DNA of 64,000 nucleotides from Hymenobacter algoricola (GCF_039539525.1 NZ_BAABDH010000110.1:40306-104305), one strand, 5' to 3'; positions 17,974-26,223 are shown, numbered from the stretch's first letter. Made by a program: numbers and translations. Notes: generated from the letters alone by a model not told the origin.

Positions 17974-18150
17974 AGCATCACCCCATCAGGTGACCATTTA
18001 TTGGGCTGCACAAAAGAGGAGTAGAGGAGCTTGAACGAAGACGCCAACCCGCGCCAACCTGCCAGGCAGCAGCTAGTGTTGGGAAAGAGTCCTTTATTTG
18101 CTGGCGGTGCCAACCCGTAGCGATGCTCCGAGTCCCTGGTTATCTCCTTC

Positions 18151-19392
18151 ATGCGTAGAATCCTTATTGCCTCGCTACTCTTCCTTTCTTTTGGCATCGC
18201 CACGCGGGGAGTGGCCCAACCGGGCCGGCGCCAAGCCGCGCAGGACTCGTTGACGGCGGAGTTGGAATCCTTGCGCAGCCAAGGCCATTTCAACGGGTTT
18301 GGGGTCGCCCTCGTGAACCGGCAAAGCGTGCTCTACCAGCAGGGCTTTGGCTTTGCTGACGCACAGGCCCAAAAAGTATACGGAATCCACACCGTACAAA
18401 GCATCGCGTCGGTGTCCAAGACGCTGGTAGGCCTGGCCCTGCTCAAGGCGCAGGAACTGGGCCTGCTTACCCTGGACGACCCCATTAACAAGTACTTGCC
18501 CTTCCCGGTCGTCAACCCGGCGTTCCCCGACGTGCCGATTACGCTCCGGCACCTGGCGACCCACACGTCCAGCATCCGCGACAACGACTTCTACCTGAGC
18601 AAAAACTATTCCCTCAAGCCCGACCAAAACCTCACGGGCCTGCCGCTGGCGTTTGAGGACGAGCAGACGCTTATTCCCGCGGATTCGGCGGTGACCCTGC
18701 CCGTGTTTCTGAAAAATGTGCTGACCCCGGCGGGCAAGTGGTACCAGTCGAAGGGGTTTCTCGCCCGCCGGCCCGGCGAGCTCTACGAGTATTCCAACGT
18801 GGGCGCGGCCCTGGCGGCGTACGTAGTGGAACGGGTCAGCAAGCAGCCCTTTCCGGACTTCACGGCCCGGTACCTTACCCGGCCGCTGCGCATGCGGGAT
18901 TCGGGCTGGCACTTTGCCGACGTCGCCTTCTCCCGCTACGCACGGCCCTACAAGTCCCCCGCCGTGCCGCTGCCCTACTATTCGCTGACCACGTACCCTG
19001 ACGGTGGCTTCCTTTCCTCCGTGGCCGACATGAGCCAGTACCTGCGCGAGCTGATTCGGGGCTACCAGGGCCAGGGCACCGTGCTGCGGCCGGCGAGCTA
19101 CCGCGAATTGTTCCGGCCCCAGCTGGCGGCCGGCAACTTTGAAGAGCGCAACGAGCGCAACCCCTACAGCGAATCCTACAACGTGGGCGTTTTCATGGGG
19201 TTCGGCTACACCGGCTTCATCGGCCACACCGGTGGCGACCCCGGCGTGGTGGCGCTGCTGTTTTTTGACCCCAAATCCGGCATTGGTCGGCTCTTGCTGT
19301 TGAACACCAACCTGTCCACCAAGGCCGGCGAGGTGGCGATGTACAAAATCTGGAACACGCTGGAAAAGTACCAGCACCGGGTAGGTCGCTGA
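18151..19392 (+). CDS. Secreted serine hydrolase (class C beta-lactamase/PBP-like)
   Basis: 413 aa with a signal peptide (MRRILIASLLFLSFGIATRG). The SxxK motif is SVSK (nucleophile Ser about 87), the second motif YSN lies in YEYSNVGAAL (about 214), and HTGGDPG (about 355) stands in the place of KTG, as is usual for the beta-lactamase-related esterase/peptidase family rather than true AmpC. Likely acts in the periplasm on peptides, esters or D-amino-acid bonds; the substrate cannot be told. The gene lies alone between two 35-base inverted repeats, suggesting that gene and flanks may have moved as one unit. Confidence 0.85.
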   Translation: MRRILIASLLFLSFGIATRGVAQPGRRQAAQDSLTAELESLRSQGHFNGFGVALVNRQSVLYQQGFGFADAQAQKVYGIHTVQSIASVSKTLVGLALLKAQELGLLTLDDPINKYLPFPVVNPAFPDVPITLRHLATHTSSIRDNDFYLSKNYSLKPDQNLTGLPLAFEDEQTLIPADSAVTLPVFLKNVLTPAGKWYQSKGFLARRPGELYEYSNVGAALAAYVVERVSKQPFPDFTARYLTRPLRMRDSGWHFADVAFSRYARPYKSPAVPLPYYSLTTYPDGGFLSSVADMSQYLRELIRGYQGQGTVLRPASYRELFRPQLAAGNFEERNERNPYSESYNVGVFMGFGYTGFIGHTGGDPGVVALLFFDPKSGIGRLLLLNTNLSTKAGEVAMYKIWNTLEKYQHRVGR

Positions 19393-19431
19393 CGGCCAAG
19401 CAGCCATGCTGCTGAACACTAAGCTAGAGCA

Positions 19432-19466
19432 TACCGTAATTTTGCGCCCCCTGTAACGAGAACCCG
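19432..19466. repeat. Right inverted repeat flanking the serine hydrolase gene
   Basis: Partner of 17939-17973 (29/35 identity when inverted). It contains TAATTTTG, a match to the -7 promoter consensus, but no TTG at the right distance upstream. Confidence 0.7.
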
Positions 19467-19476
19467 CCTGCAGTAC

Positions 19477-19532
19477 GTTGTGACGTTTTGGTTTGTGACG
19501 AATTAAAACGTCACAAACCAAAACGTCACAAC
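19477..19532. repeat. Perfect 24-bp inverted repeat
   Basis: Arms 19477-19500 and 19509-19532 are perfect complements around an 8-base loop (aattaaaa). Each arm contains TTGTGACG twice, so the site has four copies of this octamer in alternating orientation. There is no T-run, so it is not an ordinary terminator; it could be an operator or an element end. Confidence 0.8.
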
Positions 19533-19628
19533 ACATAACAGCATCCCCGGAAAACGGCGGCTTTAACTACTCTTTCCAAGCCAGCACTATTTCCTAGCTT
19601 CGCCCCTCACCTACTTCCTTTCTTCCCC

Positions 19629-20003
19629 ATGGGCCTCCTCGACGCACTGCTCGGCAACGCTTCCGCCAACGACATTCAGGAAACGCAAAACGACCTGGCC
19701 CGCCTGCTCGCCCCCGGCGAACAGGTGGCCAAGGCCTACGCCATTTTCCGCGACCAGATCATCTTCACCACCAAGCGCCTCGTGCTGGTCGACCGGCAGG
19801 GCGTGACGGGCACCAAGAAGGAAATCCTGAGCGTGCCCTACCGCAGCATCGAGCGGTTCAGCGTCGAAACCACCGGCCACTTCGACCTCGACGCGGAGCT
19901 CAAGATCTGGGTGCGCGGCCAGACTGAGCCCATCAGCAAAACCTTCCGCGACAACCAGAGCATCCTCGACATCGGCCGGGCCCTGGCCGAGTTTGCTTTG
20001 TGA
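19629..20003 (+). CDS. Bacterial PH-domain protein
   Basis: 124 aa covering one bacterial pleckstrin-homology (bPH) domain: LLAPGEQVAKAYAIFRDQII, FTTKRLVLVD, KKEILSVPYRSIERFSVETT and AELKIWVRG are the alternating strands of this fold, and FRDNQSILDIGRALAEFAL is the closing helix. Such proteins are cytosolic and assemble into rings; their role is not settled. The start is preceded by a near-consensus TAGCTTCG box around 19595. Confidence 0.85.
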   Translation: MGLLDALLGNASANDIQETQNDLARLLAPGEQVAKAYAIFRDQIIFTTKRLVLVDRQGVTGTKKEILSVPYRSIERFSVETTGHFDLDAELKIWVRGQTEPISKTFRDNQSILDIGRALAEFAL

Positions 20004-20157
20004 TTCCGGTCCTTACGAACAGAGTGCAGCCATTCGTCCTCTGAAGTGTATTGGGCACTGTCTGACCAGAAAGCCCCAGCGTTAGATGCAACGTGAAGTT
20101 GTGCTTCGCGAGGCGTCTGCACCGATTCACCAATCATCGTTCAATGCCTAGCTAAGG

Positions 20158-20230
20158 GTAACTGCGCTTTGCATTCAAAAAACCCTGACGCATATCAGCA
20201 TCAGGGCTTTTGCATGCAAAGCGCAGTTAC
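20158..20230. terminator. Nested inverted repeat with bidirectional terminator
   Basis: The outer 16-bp arms gtaactgcgctttgca (20158-20173) and their complement (20215-20230) are perfect. Inside is a second hairpin, ccctgacgcatatcagcatc then aggg, with A6 before and T4 after. It lies between the bPH gene (+) and the NDH-2 gene (-). Around it (20006-20050 and 20233-20272) are degenerate copies of the gtcattgcgag...gaagcaatc repeat in opposite orientations. Confidence 0.75.
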
Positions 20231-20275
20231 ACTTCAGCGGACGGATTGCTTCGTCCTTCGTCCTCGCAATGACAG

Positions 20276-21655
20276 CTACCCCGCCGCCGGCGTCTGGATG
20301 GCGGGCGGCGTGGGGTTGTACTCCGGGGTGGCCGTTTGGTGCTCGGCGGCTTTTTTGCCCTGGTCGTCCTTCACGTCGCGGCGGCTGAAGGGACGGATGA
20401 TGAGGCGCAGGGCCTGGTCGGAGCTGAAGTAGCTGAAGGCCCAGTCGATGAAGGCCACGACTTTGTTGCGGAAGCCCACCAGCGTCATCAGGTGCACAAA
20501 CAGCCAGGTGAGCCAGCCGAAGAAGCCGTTGAAGTGCACGTCGCCGGGCAAATCGACCACGGCCTTGTTGCGGCTCACGATGGCCATGGAGCCCTTGTTG
20601 TTGTACTTGAAGGGCTCGGGCTGCTGCCCCAGCAGCAGGCGCTGCAGGTTTTTGGCCAGGTGGTCGGCCTGCTGCTGGGCCACGGGCGCCAGCATGGGCA
20701 GGCCCCGGGGCATCTCGTCGGTTACCATGTTGGCCACGTCGCCGATGGCAAACACGTTGGGAAAGCCCGGCACCTGGTTCCACGGGTTCACGCTGATGCG
20801 CTTGTTGCGGGCTACCACCTCGGCGGGCAGCCCCGGTACCTCGGCCCCGTTCACGCCGGCGGCCCAGATCAGGTTTTCGGTCGGGATAAAGTCGGTTTCG
20901 GAGTAGTAGGCCCGGCAGTTCTCAAACCGCGTGATGGCCGTGTTGAGCCGCACTTCCACGCCCAGCTCCTGCATGTAGCGCAGCGCGTCCTGCTGCGACT
21001 TCACCGACATAGGCCCCAGCAGCTCCTTGCCGGCTTCGACCAGAATGATCTGCATCTTGCCCAAATCCAGCTCGGGATAGTCCTTGGGCAGCACGTGCCG
21101 GCGCATCTCGGCCAGCGAGCCGCTGATTTCGACGCCCGTCGGGCCGCCGCCCACCACCACAATGTTCATCAAGGCCTGCTTCTCGGCGGGGTTTTCGGTG
21201 AGCAGGGCCTTTTCGAAGTTCTGGAAGATAAAGCTGCGCAGGTTCAGCGAGTTGGGGATGCTCTTGATCTGCATGGCATTCTTCTCCAGACTTTCGATGC
21301 CGAAAAAGTTGGTGAGCGAGCCGGTGGCCAGCACCAGGTGGTCGTAGCGGATTTCGCCCACGCTGGTGTGCACCATGTTGCGCGCCGTTTCCACCCGCTG
21401 CACATCGGCCATGCGGTAGAAGAAGTTCTTCTGGCCCGCGAAGATCTTGCGGATCGGGTAGGCAATGCTGTCGGCCTCCAGGGCCCCGGTAGCTACCTGG
21501 TAGAGCAGGGGCTGGAAGTTGTGGTAGTTGTTGCGGTCGATGACCACGACCTGCACCGGGGCGTCGCGCAGGGCCTTGGCCAGGCGCAGCCCGCCGAAGC
21601 CGCAGCCGATGATGACGACGCGCGGGTGCGCGGAAACCGGAAGATTCGTATCCAT
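20276..21655 (-). CDS. ndh: Type II NADH:quinone oxidoreductase (NDH-2)
   Basis: 459 aa with two Rossmann folds: the FAD site VVIIGCGFGGLRLAKAL at the N-terminus and the NADH site IVVVGGGPTGVEISGSL (about 165-181), plus NVFAIGDVA (FAD, about 310). The sequence YHNFQPLLYQVATGAL is typical of NDH-2. It moves electrons from NADH to quinone at the inner membrane without pumping protons. The C-terminal region has hydrophobic and aromatic helices for membrane attachment. The window therefore encodes both pumping (nuo) and non-pumping NADH oxidation. Confidence 0.93.
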   Translation of the reverse strand: MDTNLPVSAHPRVVIIGCGFGGLRLAKALRDAPVQVVVIDRNNYHNFQPLLYQVATGALEADSIAYPIRKIFAGQKNFFYRMADVQRVETARNMVHTSVGEIRYDHLVLATGSLTNFFGIESLEKNAMQIKSIPNSLNLRSFIFQNFEKALLTENPAEKQALMNIVVVGGGPTGVEISGSLAEMRRHVLPKDYPELDLGKMQIILVEAGKELLGPMSVKSQQDALRYMQELGVEVRLNTAITRFENCRAYYSETDFIPTENLIWAAGVNGAEVPGLPAEVVARNKRISVNPWNQVPGFPNVFAIGDVANMVTDEMPRGLPMLAPVAQQQADHLAKNLQRLLLGQQPEPFKYNNKGSMAIVSRNKAVVDLPGDVHFNGFFGWLTWLFVHLMTLVGFRNKVVAFIDWAFSYFSSDQALRLIIRPFSRRDVKDDQGKKAAEHQTATPEYNPTPPAIQTPAAG

Positions 21656-21774
21656 AGGAGTTCGGAGTAAGTCCGGGCAAGGTACCGGCTTTTCCGCCGA
21701 CCCGGCCCCACTCCGGTATTTACCCCTAAAGCCCCGAGCTGGTTGCTGCCGGCGTCAGCCAAGGCAGGAAAAGC

Positions 21775-21800
21775 AAAAAGCCCGCGCCAGGCGGGCTTTT
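21775..21800 (-). terminator. Hairpin terminator
   Basis: aaaaagcccgc-gcca-gcgggctttt stem just past the stop of the minus-strand gene 21822-22523. Confidence 0.8.
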
Positions 21801-21821
21801 CGGCATCGCAGGAGCGCCCGA

Positions 21822-22523
21822 CTAATAGTCGACGCCCTCTTTTTTCTTGAATTCCCCGCTTTTCACCTGGTTGATGAGCTGCAGCCAGCTGAAGGGGTTC
21901 AGCAGCGGGTTGTTGGTGTAGGGCGTGGGCGCGGTACCCATGCGCCGGTCCTGGTTGTACTGCTGGTTCTGCATGGTCTGGCGGTAGTTGCCCATGCTGG
22001 TCACCGGCAGGTTGTTGAACATGCGGCGCATCACGTTGGCATTCAGGTTTTCGGCTGCGGCCGAGCCCCGCTCGGTGGGCAGGCGCAAGGCCAGGAAGGC
22101 TTCCTTGAAGGCCTTTTCGGTGGCGTAAGGGAAGATGCGAACCTCGGGCAGCACCGTGGCGTCTTCCTTGAGCTGCACGATAACCGAGTAGCTCTGCCGC
22201 GGGTAGGCCTCGGGAATCACTACGGTCTGATTGCGGTAGCCCAGGGAGCGAATTACGATACTGTCGCCGGTGAGCACGGGCAGCGAGAAGTAGCCGTAGG
22301 CGTTGGTGGCGGTGCCGCGGCCGGCTTTGGGCACGAAGATGGTGGCCCCGGGTACGCCCAGCAGACTGTCGCCGGTGGCGATGATGCCGGTGAACTGCAC
22401 CACGCGGCGCTGGCCCTGGGCGTGCACCTGCTGGGCGGGTGCCGCGCTCAGCAGCGCCAGAACGGCCAGCGTGAGCGTCAGCCAGAGCGTACGAAAACGA
22501 ATAGGATCAGGCATACTGAGCAT
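21822..22523 (-). CDS. Secreted CarboxypepD_reg-like domain protein
   Basis: 233 aa. A signal peptide (LTLAVLALLSAAPAQQVHA) is followed by a beta-sandwich VVQFTGIIATGDSLLGVPGA...GTATNAYGYFSLPVLTGDSI, the CarboxypepD_reg-like fold common in Bacteroidota envelope proteins. The C-terminal 100 residues (NLPVTSMGNYRQTMQNQQ, NPFSWLQLINQVKSGEFKKK) are polar and likely periplasmic. A role in the cell envelope is likely; the precise function is unknown. Confidence 0.8.
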   Translation of the reverse strand: MLSMPDPIRFRTLWLTLTLAVLALLSAAPAQQVHAQGQRRVVQFTGIIATGDSLLGVPGATIFVPKAGRGTATNAYGYFSLPVLTGDSIVIRSLGYRNQTVVIPEAYPRQSYSVIVQLKEDATVLPEVRIFPYATEKAFKEAFLALRLPTERGSAAAENLNANVMRRMFNNLPVTSMGNYRQTMQNQQYNQDRRMGTAPTPYTNNPLLNPFSWLQLINQVKSGEFKKKEGVDY

Positions 22524-22572
22524 TACAGACTACAATAATACGGCACTTTGGGGGCTGAAGCCCCGGTTGGTG

Positions 22573-22580
22573 TAAATTTG
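22573..22580 (+). promoter_or_regulatory. TAAATTTG -7 promoter box upstream of the wHTH regulator
   Basis: Exact match to TAnnTTTG, 47 bases before the ATG at 22627. The hairpin gggggct-gaa-gcccc (22549-22563) sits at the expected -33 position and may bind a regulator, perhaps the encoded protein itself. Confidence 0.5.
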
Positions 22581-22626
22581 TTCCGGTTCCCCGGTTTCCG
22601 GCCCCTTCCCGCCTTCCAGACAACAG

Positions 22627-23019
22627 ATGCGCCTAAAACACTTCAACGTTGCATTTGGTCAGCAACTATTCAAAGCTTTCGGCGACGAGTCGCGGGTGCG
22701 GATTCTGCACCTGCTGTGGCGCAATCAGGAAATGTGCATTTCCGACCTGGAGCAGGTGCTCGACTTCACCCAAACCAAAACGTCGCGGCAGCTGCTGTAC
22801 CTGAAAAATGCGGGCCTGGTCAGCTTCCGCCGCCTCGACAACTGGGCGTTCTACTTTTTAAAGGAGGAAGCCGCCGACTTGGTTCAGCAGCTGCTCAGCT
22901 TCATGGAAAAAGACTTCCAGCTCGTGCGCGACCAGCAGATTTATCAGACGCTGTGGTCGAACCGGGAGCTGGCAGCGTACAAGCTGCAAAACCGGCGCTG
23001 GACCGGCAAGCCGCTCTAA
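22627..23019 (+). CDS. ArsR-type winged-helix transcriptional regulator
   Basis: 130 aa. FGDESRVRILHLLWRNQEMC, ISDLEQVLDFTQTKTSRQLL and YLKNAGLVSFRRLDNWAFYF are the H2, recognition-helix and wing segments of an ArsR/SmtB-like domain. The metal-site ELCVCDL motif is replaced by EMCISDL, so a single Cys remains and classical metal sensing is not certain. First of three plus-strand genes with short gaps (76 and 52 bases), which may be co-transcribed. Confidence 0.85.
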   Translation: MRLKHFNVAFGQQLFKAFGDESRVRILHLLWRNQEMCISDLEQVLDFTQTKTSRQLLYLKNAGLVSFRRLDNWAFYFLKEEAADLVQQLLSFMEKDFQLVRDQQIYQTLWSNRELAAYKLQNRRWTGKPL

Positions 23020-23095
23020 AAGTGGCCGGACCGGGATTTTCCCGGCCTGATTTTGTTTCCTGGTCCGGGCCTCACACCGGTGCCCCCTCGCCCTT

Positions 23096-23416
23096 ATGCC
23101 GACTGCCTACCATATCTTCGTGTGCAACAACCAGAAAAGCGGCGTCGGCGACGACGTGGCCAAGGCCCTGAAAAATGCCCTCAAAAAGCAGGGGCTCAAA
23201 AACCTGGGGCTGGGCGGTGAAAAGCGCAAAAGCCGGGTGCAGACCTGCAACTGCCTGGACGCATGCAAGCGCTGCAAAAAAGGCCCGGGGGCGGCCCTGG
23301 TCATCTACCCCGAAGGCACGTTCTACGGCGCCGTGAAGCCCGCCGACGCGGCCGAGCTGGTGCAGGAACACATTGGGCACGGGCGCGCGGTAGCGCGGCT
23401 GCTGCTGCCGGAATAG
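23096..23416 (+). CDS. Thioredoxin-fold [2Fe-2S] ferredoxin-like protein
   Basis: 106 aa. YHIFVCNNQKSGVG holds the first Cys; CNCLDACKRCKKGPG carries the others, and VIYPEGTFYGAVKPADAAEL is the closing strand-helix of thioredoxin-like [2Fe-2S] ferredoxins related to the NuoE fold. Such proteins carry electrons in the cytosol. The electron donor and acceptor are unknown. Confidence 0.8.
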   Translation: MPTAYHIFVCNNQKSGVGDDVAKALKNALKKQGLKNLGLGGEKRKSRVQTCNCLDACKRCKKGPGAALVIYPEGTFYGAVKPADAAELVQEHIGHGRAVARLLLPE

Positions 23417-23468
23417 TGCTTCGGGTAGTCTCCGGGTCCGCTTTTGCCCCGAAGTCAGTTTCTCCTAA

Positions 23469-24188
23469 TTGTCCACGCCCAACCTCACCCCGTTGAAAAC
23501 TTACCGCCACCTGTTCTTCGACCTCGACCATACGCTGTGGGACTTCGAGAAAAACGCCGACGAAACCCTGCGTCACCTCTTCGAGCACCATGCCCTGGGG
23601 CGCTACGGCACGTTCACGGTCGAGGAGTTTGTCGGCGTCTACAGCCGCATCAACCACGCCTTGTGGCGGCTCTACCAGAGCAACCGGATCAGCCAGCAGC
23701 AGCTGCGTGAGGTGCGGTTTGTGCGCACCCTGGCCAAGCTCGGCGTGCCCGAAGCCGAAGTGCCGGCCGGCATTTCGGAGCAGTTCACCCACATTCTGCC
23801 CCAGAAGTCGGCCGTGTTTCCCTTCACCCACGAAGTGCTGGATTACCTGCGGGATAAGTACACGCTCCACCTGATTACCAACGGCTTTCAGGATATCCAG
23901 CACATCAAGCTCAGCTCCTCCAACCTCACCGCCTACTTCCAGGAAGTCATTACCTCCGAGCACAGCGGCTTTCTGAAGCCCGACCGCCGCATGTTCGAGC
24001 ATGCCCTGCACCGCACCGGCGCCAACGCGGACGAAAGCCTGATGATTGGCGACAACCTGGAGTGCGACGTGCTGGGGGCCTACAACGCCGGTATCGACCA
24101 GGTGTACTTCAACCCCGACCGGCGCCGCCACTTCGCCGACATCACCTACGAAATCGGCTGCCTGAGCGAGCTAAAGGCGTTTTTGTAG
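23469..24188 (+). CDS. YjjG-type HAD-superfamily nucleotidase
   Basis: 239 aa. Motif I is FFDLDHTLWDFEKNADETL (nucleophile Asp), motif II LITNGF, the conserved Lys is in HSGFLKPDRRMF, and motif IV is MIGDNLECDVLGAYNAG. This pattern is typical of YjjG-like pyrimidine nucleoside monophosphatases, which remove non-canonical nucleotides. There is no ATG; the start is TTG at 23469 or TTG at 23493. Confidence 0.88.
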   Translation: MSTPNLTPLKTYRHLFFDLDHTLWDFEKNADETLRHLFEHHALGRYGTFTVEEFVGVYSRINHALWRLYQSNRISQQQLREVRFVRTLAKLGVPEAEVPAGISEQFTHILPQKSAVFPFTHEVLDYLRDKYTLHLITNGFQDIQHIKLSSSNLTAYFQEVITSEHSGFLKPDRRMFEHALHRTGANADESLMIGDNLECDVLGAYNAGIDQVYFNPDRRRHFADITYEIGCLSELKAFL

Positions 24189-24217
24189 GCCTTGGGCAGC
24201 AGCAAGCGGGCCGGGGG

Positions 24218-25360
24218 TTATAGCATAAGCTCTTCCCAGCCCAACTCCTGCTCTGTGAGAGCTGACAGCAAAACCAATCCCACTCCCACCGCGCCATGCC
24301 GCAGGTCACCGGCCGGCAACCCACTGCCGGTCAGCAGCTGCGGCTGCATCAGCTGCTGGGTTTGGTTCAGCCAGAAGTGGTAGCCCTGCTGGTAGGCCGG
24401 GTGGCCACTGAGTTGGTACATCTTGCGATATAGCGTTGCCAATCCCGCTGCCCCCCGGTCAAACTGGGAACTGGTAATGTTCGTCGCTTGGCTGGTTGTG
24501 CGCAACAAGGTGTTAAGCCCGACCAGTTCAGCAATTTTAGCCAGTTCGGCATCCTGCAGGAGCTCATGGGCTTCGTACAACAGCCATACCTGGGTAAGGT
24601 CGCCATAACGCCAGCTTAGCTCAGTACTAAAGGTGGTTTCGCCGGTAGCTTCATCCAGCTGGTCCGGGAAAATGGAATACTCACCAGCCAAAAAATCGAC
24701 CGTACGCCGCACGGCCAAAATGCGCTGAATACCGGCCCGGATATATTGGCGAAGACCAGGTACCTCAATCCCCTGCCGACACAGCCTCAGCAACAGAAGT
24801 AACTCACTGGCCCGCCCGCCGGCTAGGCCCAAGGGCCGGAGACCAGCAGTTGTGTACTCCAGAAACCTGGGCTGATTTAGCAGCCAATGCAGATATACTT
24901 CGGCCTGGTAGTTAGGCAGACGCTGGCTCAGGTAACGGACAGCCTCCCAAAACCGGGAATGACTGGACACGTTTTCGGGAAACAGCGCAGATCCATCAAA
25001 CTGCTGAGTCCATTGACTACTCACCGTTTGGGTAGAACTTAGTTTCGACTGCAGCCATGCTACAACTGAAAGCTGATCCGCTTTAATTGCTGTTGGAGCA
25101 GGGCTGTACTCAACAAGGCTTCTATAAACTCTTTGAGCAGCAGCTAAGTACTGCTCCTGTCCCAAAGCGGTATAAGCGCTATAAAAATATACGCCATAGC
25201 CCAGTAAGCTGGCGGGCGGGTACACTTCCAATTCGGTGCTTGCCAGCAGCGTATCAACTTGCTGCCACGCGTGCCTAGCATTATCTTGCCAGGCAGGTAG
25301 TGGAACTGGCTTGGAAGGATAGCCTGGCTCAGATTGCCGAGGGGTATTGAAAACAGCCAT
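24218..25360 (-). CDS. LanC-like cyclase homologue lacking the zinc ligands
   Basis: 380 aa, started at MAVFNTPRQ; the longer open frame adds a non-homologous leader. The fold is LanC: GYGVYFYSAYTALGQ, LSWRYGDLTQVWLLYEAHEL and FDRGAAGLATLYRKMYQLSG align in order with the LanC at 38597-39784 (GWCYGD and MCHGAAGLAHLYKKWHQATG). The zinc ligands of LanC (Cys in WCYG, Cys-His in CHG) are replaced by Arg, Asp and Arg. It therefore should not cyclise by the normal zinc route; it may be a scaffold or an inactive partner. Neighbours are a candidate precursor upstream and, farther off, a second LanB. Confidence 0.85.
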   Translation of the reverse strand: MAVFNTPRQSEPGYPSKPVPLPAWQDNARHAWQQVDTLLASTELEVYPPASLLGYGVYFYSAYTALGQEQYLAAAQRVYRSLVEYSPAPTAIKADQLSVVAWLQSKLSSTQTVSSQWTQQFDGSALFPENVSSHSRFWEAVRYLSQRLPNYQAEVYLHWLLNQPRFLEYTTAGLRPLGLAGGRASELLLLLRLCRQGIEVPGLRQYIRAGIQRILAVRRTVDFLAGEYSIFPDQLDEATGETTFSTELSWRYGDLTQVWLLYEAHELLQDAELAKIAELVGLNTLLRTTSQATNITSSQFDRGAAGLATLYRKMYQLSGHPAYQQGYHFWLNQTQQLMQPQLLTGSGLPAGDLRHGAVGVGLVLLSALTEQELGWEELML

Positions 25361-25449
25361 TCTATTAACACTACACAAAATGTGCAGCTGTTTGAATCCA
25401 GTGATAGATAAGAGACTTGTTCCCGAATAAAGAGAAATGAAAAAAAGAA

Positions 25450-25542
25450 CGTGATGCTGAGCTTGTCGAAGCATCTCTACCGCAATGGTAATTACTACTG
25501 CAACGAAGCGGTAGATATGCTTCGGCTGCGCTCAGCATGACG
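25450..25542. repeat. Palindromic dispersed repeat (cgtgatgctgagc family), copy 1
   Basis: Left arm 25450-25483 and right arm 25508-25542 are near-complementary (gatgctgagc...gaagcat and atgcttcgg...gctcagcat). Related to 50761-50876 and, more shortly, 7022-7062. Confidence 0.65.
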
Positions 25543-25616
25543 GCCCTTCGCAGCAATTGTGCGGCAGGCCGCACTTCTGGGAGCTTCTAAGCGTCAGGCT
25601 GCTAATCATTTTTTAC

Positions 25617-25798
25617 CTATAGCGGTTTCGTGAACGGTATACCCACCGGTCGGACGGTTTTTTCCGCCGTCCGACCGGTCGCCTCAACCACGATACGTTC
25701 AACGAACCTCAACCCTACCGACAACCAGTCTGACGGCAGAAAAAGCCGTCGGACCGGAGCACCGGGCACCGGGCACATCGTTGGCGAAACCGCTATAG
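25617..25798. repeat. MITE-like element, copy 1 (182 bp)
   Basis: Ends ctatagcggtttcg and cgaaaccgctatag form terminal inverted repeats; inside is accggtcggacggttttttc with its complement, a second stem, and gtctgacgg...ccgtcggaccgg. A second copy is at 40276-40443 with the same ends and inner stems. There is no ORF inside, as expected of a miniature inverted-repeat element. Confidence 0.75.
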
Positions 25799-25813
25799 CA
25801 CAAAAGCTAACAG

Positions 25814-25984
25814 CTAGAAACTCTGTACAATCGTGAGTATTGGGTGCGATGACTGGCCACTGCACCAGATGGTAGAGTCGTGTGTATCCTGGGTCGTATG
25901 CTTGCCCGCAGCCGACGTCTTGGTGAAACGGGTGATAACCGTTTTGTTCATCTTAAACTTGGCGGTAGAGTTAAAGTCTTTCAT
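25814..25984 (-). CDS. Candidate lanthipeptide precursor, second system
   Basis: 56 aa, started at MKDFNSTAKFKMNKTVITRF. The N-terminal KFKMNKTVITRF resembles the K-L-x-N-K-x-x-I box of Bacteroidota class I lanthipeptide leaders. The C-terminal half is rich in Ser and Thr with one Cys (HTTQDTHDSTIWCSGQSSHP), which suits dehydration and a single thioether ring. There is no GG site. It lies upstream of the LanC-like gene on the same strand and opposite the LytS gene. The call rests on composition and position; a chance ORF is possible. Confidence 0.5.
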   Translation of the reverse strand: MKDFNSTAKFKMNKTVITRFTKTSAAGKHTTQDTHDSTIWCSGQSSHPILTIVQSF

Positions 25985-26223
25985 GAGTGCAGGTAGTAAG
26001 CGGTGGCAGAATGAAGAAAAGAAGAGCGACGGGGAAGCGGATGGTACGGTACTTCCTTCGACTTGAGTAAACATAGCAAGCTTTCCGCAAGGCTAGAACA
26101 ATAAAGTACCAACACCCGGATTCGCTGGATCAACCCGGTTGACTCATCTGTTTCCCATGCTAGAGCTACAGCCTTTGCCTGTAGTGGCCGGTTACTCGTT
26201 AGTATTCTTTCTACTTTCGCCGC

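Noticed and set aside
17949..18293. Minus-strand open frame ending SPDGVMLTVIFRPL
   Set aside because: Only its last 10-20 codons look protein-like; it overlaps the hydrolase start in antisense and has no signal for expression. Treated as part of the inverted repeat.
19432..19466. Inverted repeats around the hydrolase as proven transposon ends
   Set aside because: No transposase and no target-site duplication are visible, and both repeats can be read as gene 3' ends, so no mobile element is called.
18175..19536. Long minus-strand open frame (453 codons) opposite the serine hydrolase
   Set aside because: It is a shadow of the hydrolase gene: GC-rich third positions keep the opposite strand open, and the translation has no domain, only His/Val/Gly-rich chance sequence.
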